Counted from the first letter of the stretch, positions 11,289-24,328 are shown. The stretch: DNA of 64,000 bases from Diadema setosum (GCF_964275005.1 NC_092688.1:47857748-47921747); one strand, 5' to 3'. Numbers and translations: made by a program. The notes: generated by a model from the sequence alone, not told the origin.

Positions 11289-12348
11289 GTATGTTTTGCC
11301 ACTGTGTAGACGACTCTTATTATACAGTAGCTATCGTACATGTACCGTAACTATACACAGCCCAGTCGCTGCAATAATCGCGACAGGGTTCGCACGGCGT
11401 CTGGTCGGCCTATAATTGTTGTATCACTACTAACAGTTTCACGGTTTCGATAGGTTGATAAGCTTCGTCTGTAGCGTTTTGAGTGGAACATCACTCAATG
11501 TCAGTAAAATTAAGATCATGGAGGGATTTTAACGTACTAGTATAAGTCAAGTTGTGTGCTCATTAAATCGTACTATACTATGAAGTGAACACCTCTAACG
11601 TTCAATACCAGACCTAAAATTTATCGAAGATTAGTAAGACATTCACTACAACACAGTTACATCGGTACCTGCATGTAGCTATCGATTCTAGATACCACGT
11701 AGTACTTGCATGGGCATATGGGGTCAACAGTTACCAACTGAGACCGCGTACCAGCCAGCCAGCCGGGCTGGCTGGCTCTGTATATTTTCATCGCTGCTAC
11801 ATTAGAAGGCTTATCAATCATACATATTCAGTAACAGTTAATTCTATGACTCTGACTTCTGCTATGACAGCCTTGCTTCCCCATTGAGCTCTAAAACTTG
11901 TAGCCGAATGGTTGGATGGTGTGTTCCAAAACATATTATTAGATTGAATTGATCCAGGACTGGCCATTATTGTTTGTCTTCACTTGCCCATAAGGCAAGT
12001 GAAATCTTCAATGTCCATTTTTTTTTCTTGCCCCAAAATGTTGCTTATATTAGTTGACTAATGTAATGCGATTTCATATTTTACATGTGGAAAAAAAAAG
12101 TCACTTTCCTATCAGACAAGGAACTGTCTGCAGTCAGTTATTTTCAGTTGTCATCATTACAATTTCACTTGCCCTGGTTATGTGGGGAAGTACCGGTACT
12201 AATGGCAGTCATTATTTGTGATTACCGGTATTTGTTTTTCCCAAGAGTTCCTACATGCATCTAGTTAACCACATTCTTGCAGGCCTACATAGACAATTGA
12301 AAAAAAAAATTCAATTCCTCTCTGTGCCATTATTACATGTACTTACAG

Positions 12349-12474
12349 GGTTCATCTGGCAGCATTGCACTACAGTGTACTACACAAATTCTGACAGGCA
12401 GTGAGCTCGATAAGAGGTGCAACAGGAGATCTGCTCTACCGGATTGTGAAGACGAACAATCCTGGCTCTTCTAG
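12349..12474 (+). other. Candidate exon, copy 2
   Basis: Identical to the candidate exon at 4859-4984 (acceptor TTACAG, 41-codon frame). Low support. Confidence 0.25.
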
Positions 12475-13013
12475 CGTGAAGGTTCGTAAAGAACAGCGTA
12501 GATATTTTATGCAATATTGGAAGAAAATGAATTCACATTACTCAGAGGAAAATATTAGAATGGCACAATTTGTCAACTACACATTTTATTATTTGTTTGT
12601 CTCTGTAGAAGCATGGCTTTCTTGACCACTGAGTACACATAAAATGATCAATTTTAAAAGGTCTAGCTATACATTTTCTCTTTTTGGGGGGTGGGGGGGG
12701 GGGGGGCAGGTCTTATGCCTGTTCCACTAATCAGAAGTCATAGAAGGGAGGCAGTCAGTTGTCCATTCTGAAGACCAACACTCCACCTGCCATGACCAAT
12801 GGCTACTTATGCATTCTCAAGTCAAGTCTTTGCATTGAGGAGGGCAAACCCCAATTTTTATATGAATTTGCAAAGATTTTTGATGTCATTATCAAAGTGT
12901 TGGTGTCTGTTCATGACACCTCAAGAAATGTGTTGCTAAAAACCAGTGCAAACAACTTAATTCCATATCTATTTTGTGTGTCCCTTTGTTTCTTTCTGTT
13001 GAATTATCTACAG

Positions 13014-13174
13014 CACAGGTTGATAATGTCCTTTCTGCTGTTGTGGAGTACAATGACAAAACTCCTGCACCCTGCCAGCCTTCAACGCCTCCCCTTGTGA
13101 ATGCCTTTGAGTATCATCCAAGGGAGGAAGTTATTGAACATCAAAGGAGACAATTTGCACAGTCTGGCAAATGA
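13014..13174 (+). other. Candidate terminal exon, copy 2
   Basis: Identical to the candidate at 5521-5681, with the same acceptor and stop. Confidence 0.3.
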
Positions 13175-14856
13175 TCTGATGGGTTCAGGAATCCTTGCAA
13201 TTGAGATTGAAGTTCATACAATGTATTCAATACATGATACTGTGCAAATAGTGTTTAATTGTTGCAGAATGATGTTTCGGAAGACTATTTTCATCTGTTC
13301 TTCTGTCAGATGGTAGATACAAACACTCAAAATTTTGTTACACATACCCTGCATTCTTATACCTTCTATTCATGAGTGATCATTTAAAGACAAGATAAGA
13401 TCACTGTTGTATTGTGTCTGTATAACGTGTATGTTGCATTTCATCACAAACAATATGATGCCAACTTGATTTAGTGTTTCAAAGATCATTTATTTGCCAG
13501 TTGAATATTGTCCTTTTAATAGCAAAATCACAATTCATTTACAATACAACAGTCATGTGGATACAAAAGGAAAACTGTATTTTTTTTTTGATGTTTGAAG
13601 CATACATGGCCATTTTTATGGACAGATGAGCTTGCATGCTAACACAATTCTCTAGAGATATTCAGTGTTGTAATGGCAAGTTTAGAAGATTTCTACATGA
13701 ATGCTGTCCCACACTATGATTTTACCATTGAATGTTTGCTGTTAAGATTAGAGCTCACTCTTATGATCAAATATTAATATCTCTGACAAGGTAATTTAGA
13801 ATAAAATGTGTATGCATTATAGAACACAACACACTCAAAAAGAGATGGAGAAAAAAATTGTAGTTTTGGGAAGGAATGCAATAATTTACTCTTGGTATAT
13901 GATTCACAAATTTATGAAAAAGGAGCACAAGATGTGTGTCTGTAAGGCATTAGCATTTTATATAGGCCCTAATCTTCATCTGACATGTTGAAGCAGACTG
14001 GGGCCCTGTTACTCAAGTTCTGAGACTTGGAATGCCTCCACAGGGGGGGGGGGGGGGGGGGGGGAGGACCAAATTCATAATGCAATGCTAAGTCTAGTTG
14101 GGGAATTATTCTGTTGATTTCTATAATGGTTCTCCATACATAATCATTGAAGTCAAGCATTAAAAGTTAAATAAGCATTGTTTTTTTATGAATATGGTGT
14201 AAGGTCTCTTTATGAAAGAACAGTTGCAAGGTCACTCAGTTTAAGAAAATTTGGTATGAATTGATCTTGCTATGACTGGGACTCAGACATTCATAATCAT
14301 TCATATCACATCTGCATGCAGAGGTACTTTTGAAAACGTGCACACAAGCAAACACCCACATGCACATAGATTATGCTCACATACATTCACACATTTTTAC
14401 ACATTTTAAAATATTGTGTGAAAGATTGAATAACATCACTCACCTGTACTGTTTTGTATATTTACATGTGCAATACATGTATTATGTTATCCTGAATTTG
14501 AGTTCTGTAATTTCACTGATAGATTTATGTATGAGGAATAAAATCACAAAGCTTTTGATTTAATGTTACATGAGAATGTCTCATAGTATTGATATGAAAT
14601 ATACAGTATGTACATATATGTGCAAAAGATAACTCTTCTGGGCTGATTTGATTTCAAATGTGGATGTCACTCATGCATGCTTGACTGACCAGCTGCCATT
14701 GTTCCAGTGGAATAAATCCCATTTTGTTCCAACATTAGGATATGGAGATAACACACTGGTAGGGTTTTACAATCTCATTCCTGTAAAGTACACTCCCCCA
14801 TCTTTTCCTCATTCCCTGTGACTAATTTTCTTTAGTCTCCTATCTATACACACATC

Positions 14857-14897
<41 letters not shown>

Positions 14898-15383
14898 TTT
14901 GCCATACTACATACATACCCACAAATACTTTCAATCAGGCATCATTGGAACATCCCACCAATATGCAAATTACATACAGCCAGATGTACAATTTCAGAGA
15001 AATCTTACGCAAATACATTGTATGTGCATATCTATGAGGGGATATCCATTCCATGAAGGGGGCATCAGACAAACATAGGGCAAAGATATCAATGATATAT
15101 TAGTCCTATGTGTGTCTGATGTTGGTGTGTGTTTGTGCATGTTTGTATCTGATATGCCAGGCCTGGGTATGCATGAGTGTACTGAGGGTGTGTGTATATG
15201 TGTATGTTTTTGCATTTTCATGGGTCTGTATGAAGCTAATCTATTTCTTTTTGTATATAAGGATAAATTTACACTACTGGTACATGTACTGTATTACTAC
15301 AACCCCCATATATATTAAGATCTTGTTATTACTACAGTTTGTCATATCAGTGCTTATAATATTGAGGTTCCACTGAACATGCA

Positions 15384-15820
15384 TCAATAAATTACAACAA
15401 AATAATACATGATCATTTGTACAGAGAGGCTGAAGTCCAACAGCATGTTTCCCAGCTGTGTGCCTTGATGAGTGGGTGTTGGAAGCTGCATATCATCAGT
15501 ATGACGACATAATGGACAAGGTGTCTGACAAAGTATGCATGTGACTTTCGCAATGTACAAACTTATCTGATGCATTTCTACAACCACGTTCCCGTTAAGC
15601 AGATCGCAATGTGACAAGTCACATTCTACACCCAATATCAGTGCTGCATATACAGTCTTATTACAGCCTATGCAAAATGAAAACGTGTCACTCTTTCTGA
15701 TGGATAAGTTTATCACATTTTCCTCACAGCAGACGATGGCAGTAGGACTCTCACATTTTGGCCCACAAATTTCCAGCATCATCTCACCAGTTGCCGGTGT
15801 ATGCAACATGTCTTGATCAC
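15384..15820 (-). CDS. Cys-rich exon candidate, copy 2
   Basis: Same acceptor and same frame as 7891-8327. Conservation between the copies says nothing about selection because the elements are nearly identical throughout. Confidence 0.35.
15434..15532 (+). pseudogene. Inverted fragment of P2X7-type domain, copy 2
   Basis: Same as 7941-8039: VCLDEWVLEAAYHQY on the plus strand. Confidence 0.55.
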
Positions 15821-16015
15821 CTGATATAGAAACAAAAGTGAAACGAAATGGAATGCAAAAGGAGTAAAGTTTGATAATCCTTTTATATGACATCATGTGT
15901 TCATCTAGAAATTTATCTTGAGAATAGGATTTAAATTAGACAATGTGAATGGGACCCATGGAGTATGGTAGTCATTATTTTGGGTACCTGGTACAACTGT
16001 ATAATGGCAGCATGA

Positions 16016-16058
<43 letters not shown>

Positions 16059-16385
16059 GTGTAATAATTGACAGTGCTTATACAGCGCATAACACAAAGT
16101 GATAATGTCCCTATGCACTCAAGAAATAAAAAATGAAAAAATTATACAAATATATCCTACAAGGCTACATGTACTTTTGCATTATCTACGAAGACAGGTC
16201 CAATATATTTGAATAAATTACTGGAGTGCAGGACTGAAATCACACATGGTGAATTAGATATTGCATTCTTTTGATGGGTGCAAATGCAAATTGGCAGTAT
16301 AAACAGCATATTGTCAAGGGAATATATATAAAATGGCAAATTTGCATTATTTCAGAAGAAAAATTGAAAAATTTGACAAACAATC

Positions 16386-17374
16386 TCACTCATTATCTGT
16401 GGCATCCGTTCTGGCACCTTCTCCATACTGTTGAGCATATTGGTGATAAGCAGCTTCCAACACCCATTCACCAAGGCAAACGGTGGAAAATCCTGGGTGT
16501 GCTGTTATACAGTTTATTTGAGCATCTGCATGTCGGCCGGTCGTTGTACTGCTCGACCTCCTCTAAGACCGGGTCAGCCTTGTGACAGCACAATGACTCC
16601 CGTGTTGTAGGCATTGGCACACAGTTCCCACATTGGCACCTGAAGAAAAAAATACAGGTAAATTCAGGTTTACTTGTTGTGTAACTTAATTAGTTTTAGT
16701 CATGTACACGTAGTACTGAGCTGCCACACAATGATAAATTGAGACCAATCCTTCAAGTTCAACATGCCAACTATTGCCACAGAGATTTACATCTACATGA
16801 TCTACACCAGCCTCTTCAGTACTTTAGTCTTTAGTGACTTTACTGTCTTGTCCACACATTCCAAATACGTAGCAGTAAGTCAATAAGCAGTAACTAACTG
16901 TGGCATTGGTAAAAACTTGTACGTTGTAGAGAGTCTAGAGTATTATTACAACTTACAAGCAGCAGTTTTGTACTTCCAACATTTGTGACTTATACTTTTT
17001 TTTCTGGCCTATAGATATACTACTAAAATAAGTGAGATACTAAGGTTATATAGAATAATATAGACTCTCAAGTAGATAATTACCAATTGTTATTCCCCAA
17101 TCTTGCGGGCTCGTTGTCATCACCCCGTCCCCTGAGCTTCCTCACCGCCGACTACTCCGGGGGCGGGAGGTGCAGCGTCTGGTTCATGCTATACGGGAGT
17201 AAACCCAATCGCTGTTGAGGCCGACCAACGCCAACAGCTGCTTCTCCTGCTTGATCGGGGATCTTCGTCCTCACCATCTCGCTCGACATCCGACTCTGAC
17301 TCCCTCCCTGACTCACTCGAAACGGTAGCGGGGCATGAAATGGGCGACTCGATCTCGTCGTCTGAATCCATCAT
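16386..17374 (-). pseudogene. Two-exon P2X7 C-terminal-domain gene, copy 2
   Basis: Exon 1 is 17374-17084 and exon 2 is 16639-16386, with the same splice sites and the same frame changes as the gene at 8893-9881. The shared damage shows that the parent element already carried a broken version. Confidence 0.75.
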
Positions 17375-18103
17375 TTATTCACACGTATCTTAGAACTAGT
17401 AAGCTACACAGGTCAGCGACAGCTAGAGCTGCTAGCTAGAGCTGAGCTGAGGCGAGCGCTAGCGCTATAAGATACTCACGATCGATATAACATTCTAACA
17501 TCTACCTACCTTTTGGATCGAGATATCGATATAAATTTAGACTGTTAACCAGTCACCCGTAACAATATGTCGTTACGACCTGCACACGCACTCACCAGTT
17601 GCAATGTACATTCAGCAGTTAAGAGGCTGTCACACACGCCTACTTGTCTTGTTTCTTGAAGGAAATGCTTAGTTTTTCCCAAAATGTAAACATGATCCGA
17701 AATGACAAATTATTATAGGTAAAATACTCGAAAAATGTCCGAGTCGCCATTAAGTCGCTTCTGGAATATATAAACAACAAATTTAAATCCTTTCTTGGGA
17801 TGTGCTACTTGCAAAAATTGTGTATTTTGTGATTCAAAAGTAGAAAATCTATCTATCATTGACACGCTAGGGCAATGGTGAGAACTTCTTGCCTTCGCGG
17901 GGGGCTTCCTGTTGGTACGTCAAATCGCTCTAGCCAATCAGCGGACAATTTTAGGGGGCGTTCCCACATTTGGGTGGTTTTAGAGCGATTTCTGACTACT
18001 GGTTACTTTTTAAAATCTAAAAATGTCGAAATCGTGTTAGTGGACCTGTATAGAGTCTTTGTAGCCCCAATGTTCATCCTAAAAGACCCGCCCTTTAAAG
18101 CTC

Positions 18104-18664
18104 AGTATATGTTATTCAGTTTCAGTTTCAGAAAATTTTATTTCTCCACTTGTACATCACAGAAGATAAGTATAACAATATCGAACATATTATTCACAAG
18201 TCATGAAAATAGAAACAAAGCATCGCATTACAATAATAATCATGTGAAATGATACATAAATATCATTTCAGATCTTTAAGTGTACAGGTGGAGGAGACCG
18301 TTATTAATAAGCAAAACGCTTGACTTGGACAATGGCCTCTGAACACAATATGCTCTTGTAACAATTTTTATTTAACTAAGGCAGCTCACCACAAGCTTTG
18401 CTTTTTTGAGGTTCTGCCTTCCTGTACAACAATTTCATGCATGTGATTTTCTACATGAAAAAAAAAAAAGATGGAAAAAGAAATGTTATACAAACTTGAA
18501 CTTGAAACTTAAAGGAAGGAACGGAATAATTATACACAAATAATGTAAATCTTTAAAGTATTTTAAATGTCATTTGACCAAAAGGGACAACACAAGGTGG
18601 AATGTATAATGTATATATTCTTGTGAATCAATGTATAATGTATAATATACATTAATACATAATG

Positions 18665-18698
<34 letters not shown>

Positions 18699-18840
18699 TA
18701 TACATTATAATATAATATATCATATTCTTGTGAATCAATGGGATTAAAATGGGCAGGGACAATGTATGGTGTTACTGAACTGCCAACGACCTGTGTAACG
18801 CAAGATATAAGCAAACATTTAATATTGTTGGACATTATAG
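18104..18840 (-). mobile_element. Probable LINE 3' end, minus strand
   Basis: Read on the minus strand the sequence ends in GTGGAGAAATAAAATTTTC followed by two to three CTGAAA units at 18133-18115. This parallels the GGTGAATAAAACTGA tail of the LINE at 1645-2600. The inner part is AT-rich, with an (ATA)n tract at about 18663-18697. No reverse-transcriptase frame is visible; the inner boundary is uncertain. Confidence 0.45.
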
Positions 18841-18984
18841 TTTGGCCTGCTGATAATTATTATCATGACCCATGAATTAAGAGATACCTCATTTGGGGAC
18901 CGTATATTTGTTGCAGAATGTTTGAATTGGCGCTAAAATGCCCACAGGCAGAAAGCAATCAATTGACTTTGCCCCCGTTAGCCT

Positions 18985-19160
18985 CATGCTGGTTTCAATT
19001 CAATATGTTTATTTGCAAGCTGAAGCTATTATAAAAAAAACAGACATAATATAACTGGTGATATGAGTATTATTGTAACCCGAAGTCAATACAATTTCTT
19101 GCAAAAAAAAAAAAAAGGAGTTCATTTTCATGCAAGAGTAGATGCGTAACACAAGCAAGA
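18985..19160 (-). mobile_element. Possible short LINE 3' end, minus strand
   Basis: On the minus strand the sequence ends GCAAATAAACATATTGAATT followed by GAAA, again an AATAAA-type signal plus a short tandem tail. The body is too short and diverged for a family call. Confidence 0.3.
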
Positions 19161-19297
19161 AATAAAGAAACAATGAGTAGATAACAAAACCATGACATTG
19201 AATGCATTCATGATTTCATCTATATATGAGTGAAAACTCTGCTACAAATGAATTATTATCAATATTGACATCATGGACTTAAAAAGCGACGTGTTAA

Positions 19298-19855
19298 AGG
19301 GATCATATAGTTTCGGTTGGGACTTAACTTCAGGTTTTTATCAATTTTATCATAGTGAGAAATCCAGGGGCGGATCCAGGGATTCTGTAAAGGGGGGGGG
19401 GGGGGGGGGCGAACTAATATTTCTGGTGCCACTTCCGGGTTTCATTTCATTTGTTTCTTTTTATTTCTTTTGTTTTTAACGATGAATAAAGGGGGGCGTG
19501 CGCCTCTTGCGCCCCCCTCTGGATCCGCCACTGAAATCTCTAATGAAATATAAAAGAGCATGTAATTTCATAAGGATTTCAGCATTTTTGATGAAAATTG
19601 ATTCTGAAATGGCTGAGATATCCAAAACAGAGTGCTCCTAATGAAGTGTGGGACCCACATCTTAATACTATCGTTTTGTTTTACTTTGTTTTTGGATGTT
19701 TCAGTCATTCCAAACCCGATTTTCATCCAATAAACTTTGAATTCCTCTTAAAATGGTATGCTCTATACTATTTCATAAGTGTTTTCTTGGTGTCTCACAA
19801 AAAAAAAAAAGAAGAAGTTAAAACCCAAATTTCATCTCCACTAATTCTGTAATAG
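19298..19855. mobile_element. TTAA-type MITE with nested insertion
   Basis: TTAA at 19294-19297 is followed by AGGGATCATATAGTTTCGG. Much of the interior matches 57114-57492 (GAAATGGCTGAGATATCCAAA, then TTTTGTTTTACTTTGTTTT), so the two are members of one family. The right end is diverged and placed only roughly. A second MITE interrupts it at 19365-19533. Confidence 0.6.
19365..19533. mobile_element. MITE with CAGGGGCGGATCC ends and 5-bp target duplication
   Basis: The ends are CAGGGGCGGATCCAGGG at the left and CTCTGGATCCGCCACTG at the right, forming terminal inverted repeats. AAATC occurs immediately on both sides (19360-19364 and 19534-19538), a 5-bp target duplication. The inside has a run of G and short inverted GGGGGGCG/CGCCCCCC blocks and no coding frame. 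The same family occurs at 43413-43575 and, one-ended, at 60842. Confidence 0.85.
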
Positions 19856-20046
19856 ACCACTCTTCCCGAGGAAGTGCACTTAATTTTGTCACATTTTGGT
19901 GGTCAATGAGATCATTGGCCTGCAGTGAGGGCGTCGGGAGGACCAAAATAACTGTGTTTACAGTCAACTACAGAGGGCCTCCTATTTCTTGTGTACACAT
20001 GCACCATCTCTTAGTCTCGCACCACAGAATATTACCGATTATATTT

Positions 20047-20154
20047 AGGTGATACGCTATCAGCGTATCACCTATTGTGATTGTCAAAATTTCTCTTTTT
20101 AGGTGATACGCTATCAGCGTATCACCTATTGTGATTGTCAAAATTTCTCTTTTT
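20047..20154. repeat. Duplicated palindrome at the start of the composite array
   Basis: AGGTGATACGC, a 5-base loop and GCGTATCACCT form a 27-bp palindrome at 20047-20073. It is repeated with its downstream flank at 20101-20127, giving a 54-bp period. The half-site AGCGTATCACCTA recurs at the 3' end of each composite unit (near 30741, 38179 and 47351), so the array's left and right ends share an inverted motif. Confidence 0.8.
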
Positions 20155-21479
20155 TTTTATTCTTTCTTTCTGCCACATTTTGTGTCGTCAATATCTCAAT
20201 AATGACATTACGGAATGACATGACATTTTCAGTCAACATGTCTCATGACAAAATCTAGCCACAATAAGGTTTTCATGACAGTAACATATCTATGACGTCA
20301 TCTAGGCGCCATTTTGTGATTTTCGGACCTTGTCACGTGATCGATCATAACTTCATAACTAGATGTCATTTCTGTATCATTTTCGGTGGACATGAAGTTC
20401 AGGTCACGCTCTATCTTACTTTTTAACGCTAGTTACACAGGTCATCATTACGCGCGCGTAAGCGCGCGTCAAAATTTTAAAAGACTCAAAACGACTTCCC
20501 AATGGGAAATCTCGAAGTTTCAGACAATTTTAAGCGTTTCAAACATTTTCTCGCGTGCGCGTCCGTCCGCGCAATTTCGCGCGCAGAGCCCGTAAGCAAC
20601 ATGAAAATGCAATTTTTTTGACTGATTTGGATTCCTTATACTTGGAGTAACAATATCCATTGATTTCCGCTCGATTTCGACCTATAACAAAGGAATGCAC
20701 TGGCGTCAAAGTTGAAATTCCGCGTGCGCGTCTTTCTGCAAATATAGTGAAAAAACATGTCTTTGTTTATTTCGCCATAGCTCTTTAAATCGTCCGTTGA
20801 CCCTATATTTCTATTGCATATTACAAAAGTATATGAATTGTAAATAACATTCCAAGTATCAATATTGCCAGGAACACGCGATGACGTCATCATATCGTCA
20901 TTTTAAATAAAAAAAGTGGAATTGATTTTTTTTAGGTACTCTTTCAGACATTCATTTGCTCGTATCTCTGTTGTTTAAGCTCAATATTATCCCAAATTCA
21001 GATATGTTGTACTTTGAACATTTGCCTCTCAAGTCCATGTGATGGTTTTGAAATATAATGACGTCATCATACTAGAAATTGTGATTAAAGGTAAAGACTC
21101 AAAATCAGACAAGTTTACGTGTTATGTCTATGGGAGGTGATTTTTTTTTTAAACCATGCATTGACTTGACAACGTTTAAGCACCTTTACCTCATCTGATT
21201 TTGCTCCATTTCCTCTGAAACATACGTATGTTGTAGCTGAGACAATAAGCTTTAGTAATCGTGCATTTTATGTTTTCAAATCTCCTCATTAGGTTGATAA
21301 TTTTGTAGTTTAAAACTGAAAATGAGAATGCAATCTGTACAGAACGATTCCCAATTTATCTTTGCAACTGTATATTGATCGAATCCACGCTGCCACTTGT
21401 GAGAAGTTGAATAGCGCCATCACAAGTCAACCAGTCACGACAGTATTATTATACATTTAAGTTTCGCACTCGGTCTTCA

Positions 21480-21563
21480 GGACAGCCGTGTGGCGTAATC
21501 GCTTAGCGCGCTGGGTGTTCATAATGCCATACCGGAAAGAGAGAAGTTCGACTCCCGCAGGAT
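21480..21563 (+). repeat. SINE-like head, tRNA-derived (type S1, unit 1)
   Basis: The A box TGGCGTAATCG and the B box AGTTCGACTCC are about 55 bp apart, as in RNA polymerase III promoters. The stretch GTTCATAATGCC resembles a Met-type anticodon region. It is not a functional tRNA, because acceptor-stem pairing is not evident. A T-rich tract follows. Confidence 0.7.
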
Positions 21564-22089
21564 TTTTCCCGTTTTTTCTTTTTTTTTTCGGCAATTCAGC
21601 TTTACTCCGATGTCATTTATCATATTATTTTATCAAGTGTACGTAACCCGTGAACACGGCTGCTCTATTTCCCTTGTTTTGTATTGGAGTTTGGACATTG
21701 GGTTTGCTTCATTAATTTTGTCACACTTAATGTTGTAAATTGCCCCTTGTTACAGTGTCCCACTTGCCACCTTTCGTTTGCTCTTTCCTTTTCTCTTCAT
21801 TGGCTCTTGTTATATTGTAACAGGATAGGTAGGAACATGTACGTTTAGATAACTGGCAGGAATGGGAGCTGAATTGATTAACTCTAGTCCAGGTGTATGG
21901 CGTCTCGCTCATCTCTTTGAAATTCCAGGTTGTTATTGTTTGACCCAATAACGAAGTTGTAGACAGGTTTTATGTTGCTATAGAGGTATTTTGTGCCACA
22001 TAAATGGAAGGCATCACTGTTAAGTCGTAGTAATGAACCTTTTCATGTTGTAAATGATATAAAGATATGAATTTCACATCCAATCTTCG

Positions 22090-22163
22090 GGACAGCCGTG
22101 TGGCTTTATAGTCGCTTAGCGCGCTCCATGGTCATTATGCACTACCTTCGAGACCCGCAGGAC
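22090..22163 (+). repeat. SINE-like head (type S2, unit 1), B box partly deleted
   Basis: Begins GGGACAGCCGTGTGGC like S1. About 12 bp around the B box are missing compared with the copies at 32735 and 40187, which keep GTTCGAGACCC. Confidence 0.6.
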
Positions 22164-23502
22164 GCTATTATTTTTTTCTCTCTCTCTTTCTTTGTTTTTC
22201 GTTTGGCAGTTCAGCTTCATTCCGATGTCATTACCCCACAACACACAGTCACTCAATTCCCCCCCCCCTTTTTTTTTGTCGCAGACTGGAGGTTGGATTT
22301 GCTTCATTTATCATACGTGTAATGTTATAAATTGCCCTTGGTATACAGTGCCCCGCTTGCCACCTTTGTTTTCTCTTTCCTTTTCTCTACGTTTGTTCAT
22401 GTTACACTGCACAAGACAGGTCGGAAAATAATTTACATAACTCAACTGGAGCAGGAATGGCAACTGAATAGATTAACTCTAGGCCAGGTGTATGGCGTCT
22501 CGCTCATCTCTTTGAAATTCCAGGTTGTTATTGTTTGACCCAAGAACGGAATTGTAGACAGGTTTTATGTTGCTATAGAGGTATCTTGTGCCACATGAGT
22601 AGAAGGCATCACTGTTTAGTAGTAGTAATGAACCTTTTCTTGTCCCTCCATGTCAATTATAGTGTGTTTAAAGGGGTTGTGTGTCTATCTGCTAAAGAAA
22701 AGGAAAACCTTATTTTCGTCATGGCTGTTTCTCTATACGTAGCCGTAGGTGATGAGTGTTGTTGGTATCTGAGCAGTGAAGAACAGAGCATCAGGCTAAA
22801 ATCCCCCTTAGTCATACGCGCTGAGCGTTCAATTTGATATATCTTTATTTATGTACTCAATCACTGCTAATGGAGTTACAGAATTATGTTATGACACATT
22901 GCACTGAAAGTTTGTAAAGCAAAGTTTATGGACAAGGCAAGCAATTGTACATGAATAATACCATTGATTTCAGAGGGAAATTATGGTATACCTAAATGTA
23001 AGGGTATCATTGCTTTGGAATTGCTGAGACAATATCTTGGCACGAGGGCTTCCACTTCTAATAACTGATCCCTTTGAAGATGTGTCGGTCACGGGTGATC
23101 GTCATGATTCATCTTTCACGTAGAAGCTTCCGTTCCACACTCTTCGTTCGAGAAGACTTACCATCATACTTCAAATTGTGATTAAAGGTAAAGACTCAAA
23201 ATCAGACAAGTTGACGTGTTATGTCTATGGGAGGTGATTTTTTTTTTTTTAACCATGCATTGACTTGACAACGTTTAAGCACCTTTATCTCAGCTGATTT
23301 TGCTCCATTTCCTCTGAAACTTATGTATGTGGTAGCTGAGACAATAAGCTGCAGTGATCATGCATTTTATTTTTTTCAAATCTCCTCGTCAGGTTGATAA
23401 TTTTGCAGCTAAAAACTGAAAATGAGAATGGAATGTGGACCAAACGATTCCTGAATCATCTTTCACATATAAGCTTACGTTCCTCATATTTTCTCGTCAA
23501 GA

Positions 23503-23590
23503 CGTACATGGCCGAGAGGATAAAAGCGACGTCACAAGAGACGTGAGGTTGCACACGTACGGGTTCGAACCCCATAAGAGCACGAAACAA
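23503..23590 (+). repeat. SINE-like head, Leu/Ser tRNA-like (type S3, unit 1)
   Basis: ATGGCCGAGAGGATAAAAGC is a good A box of the tRNA-Leu/Ser type (TGGCCGAG), and GGGTTCGAACCCC is a perfect B box with a 5-bp stem. Spacing suits a long variable arm. No matching acceptor stem was found, so it is called tRNA-derived and not a tRNA gene. Confidence 0.7.
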
Positions 23591-23675
23591 AATACGTATA
23601 TCTTTTTTTTTTTATGGAGTATTCACCTTCGTCCATGTAGAAAGCACGTTTTCATGTAAACGTACACACACACAG

Positions 23676-23714
<39 letters not shown>

Positions 23715-24239
23715 ATCCCTTTGTTTTGTGTTGGAGACCACATTGCTTTGACTGGCAACTTGGACTTGAAATTACAAAGTGAAGATGACTCTTAAAAGAC
23801 AGCATGGCCATGCTTGGTTTTTTTTAACAATATGAAGACCTATTGGTAAATATTCATTCACATATCATTTCCAATCAACTTACTTGGACACGGTGACACC
23901 ACACGAAATTTTCAATTGGTTGCATGACAGAAACAATTTCATCTGAATTATATAGGACTGTATAAAGAATTGGACTTCACGAATATTTCACAATATTACT
24001 TCAAGTCGCAACTTAACATTATTTTCGTTGTCGATCACTGAAAATGAGAATGGAATCTGGTCGAAACGATTCCCGATTTATCTTTGCAACTGTATATTGA
24101 TCGAATCCTCGCGGCCACTCGTGGGAAGTTGAATAGCGCTATCAGTCACTTTACGTATATCGCCAAAAAACTGAATATCAATGTAAATTTGTGTTGTGTA
24201 TAGCACACATAGATAGATTTAAGTTTCGCACAGGATCTT

Positions 24240-24328
24240 CGGATCTTCCGTGCGGCAGAATCGCTTAGCACGCTGCGTGTTTATAATGCCCGACCGGAAG
24301 GAGAGAAGTTAATCGAGTCCCGCAGGAC
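24240..24328 (+). repeat. SINE-like head (type S4, unit 1)
   Basis: Diverged relative of S1 with GCGGCAGAATCGCTTAGCAC and GAGTCCCGCAGGAC. The B box is altered (GTTAATCGAGTCC). Confidence 0.6.

Larger units (their letters stand above)
10604..18094. mobile_element. TTAA-flanked DNA transposon, Kolobok/T2-like, copy 2
   Basis: This is a second full copy in the same orientation, bounded by TTAA at 10600-10603 (shared with copy 1) and 18095-18098. It matches copy 1 over its whole length. I saw only small differences: a longer G run near 12700, one extra A near 12301, an A-to-G change at about 13270, and a change of a few bases about 45 bp from the right end (CTGTACAGTC versus CTGTATAGAGTC). Microsatellites inside have about the same length in both copies, which implies a very recent event or an assembly duplication. 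Confidence 0.85.

Noticed and set aside
20386-20595. 69-codon frame repeated in all three A modules
   Set aside because: Conserved only because the units are recent copies; the overlapping minus-strand frame is equally conserved, the composition is driven by CGCG blocks and there is no domain.
23503-23590. Functional tRNA-Leu or tRNA-Ser gene
   Set aside because: The A and B boxes are good, but no 7-bp acceptor stem pairs around them, and the sequence recurs inside each composite unit with decay, as expected for a SINE head.
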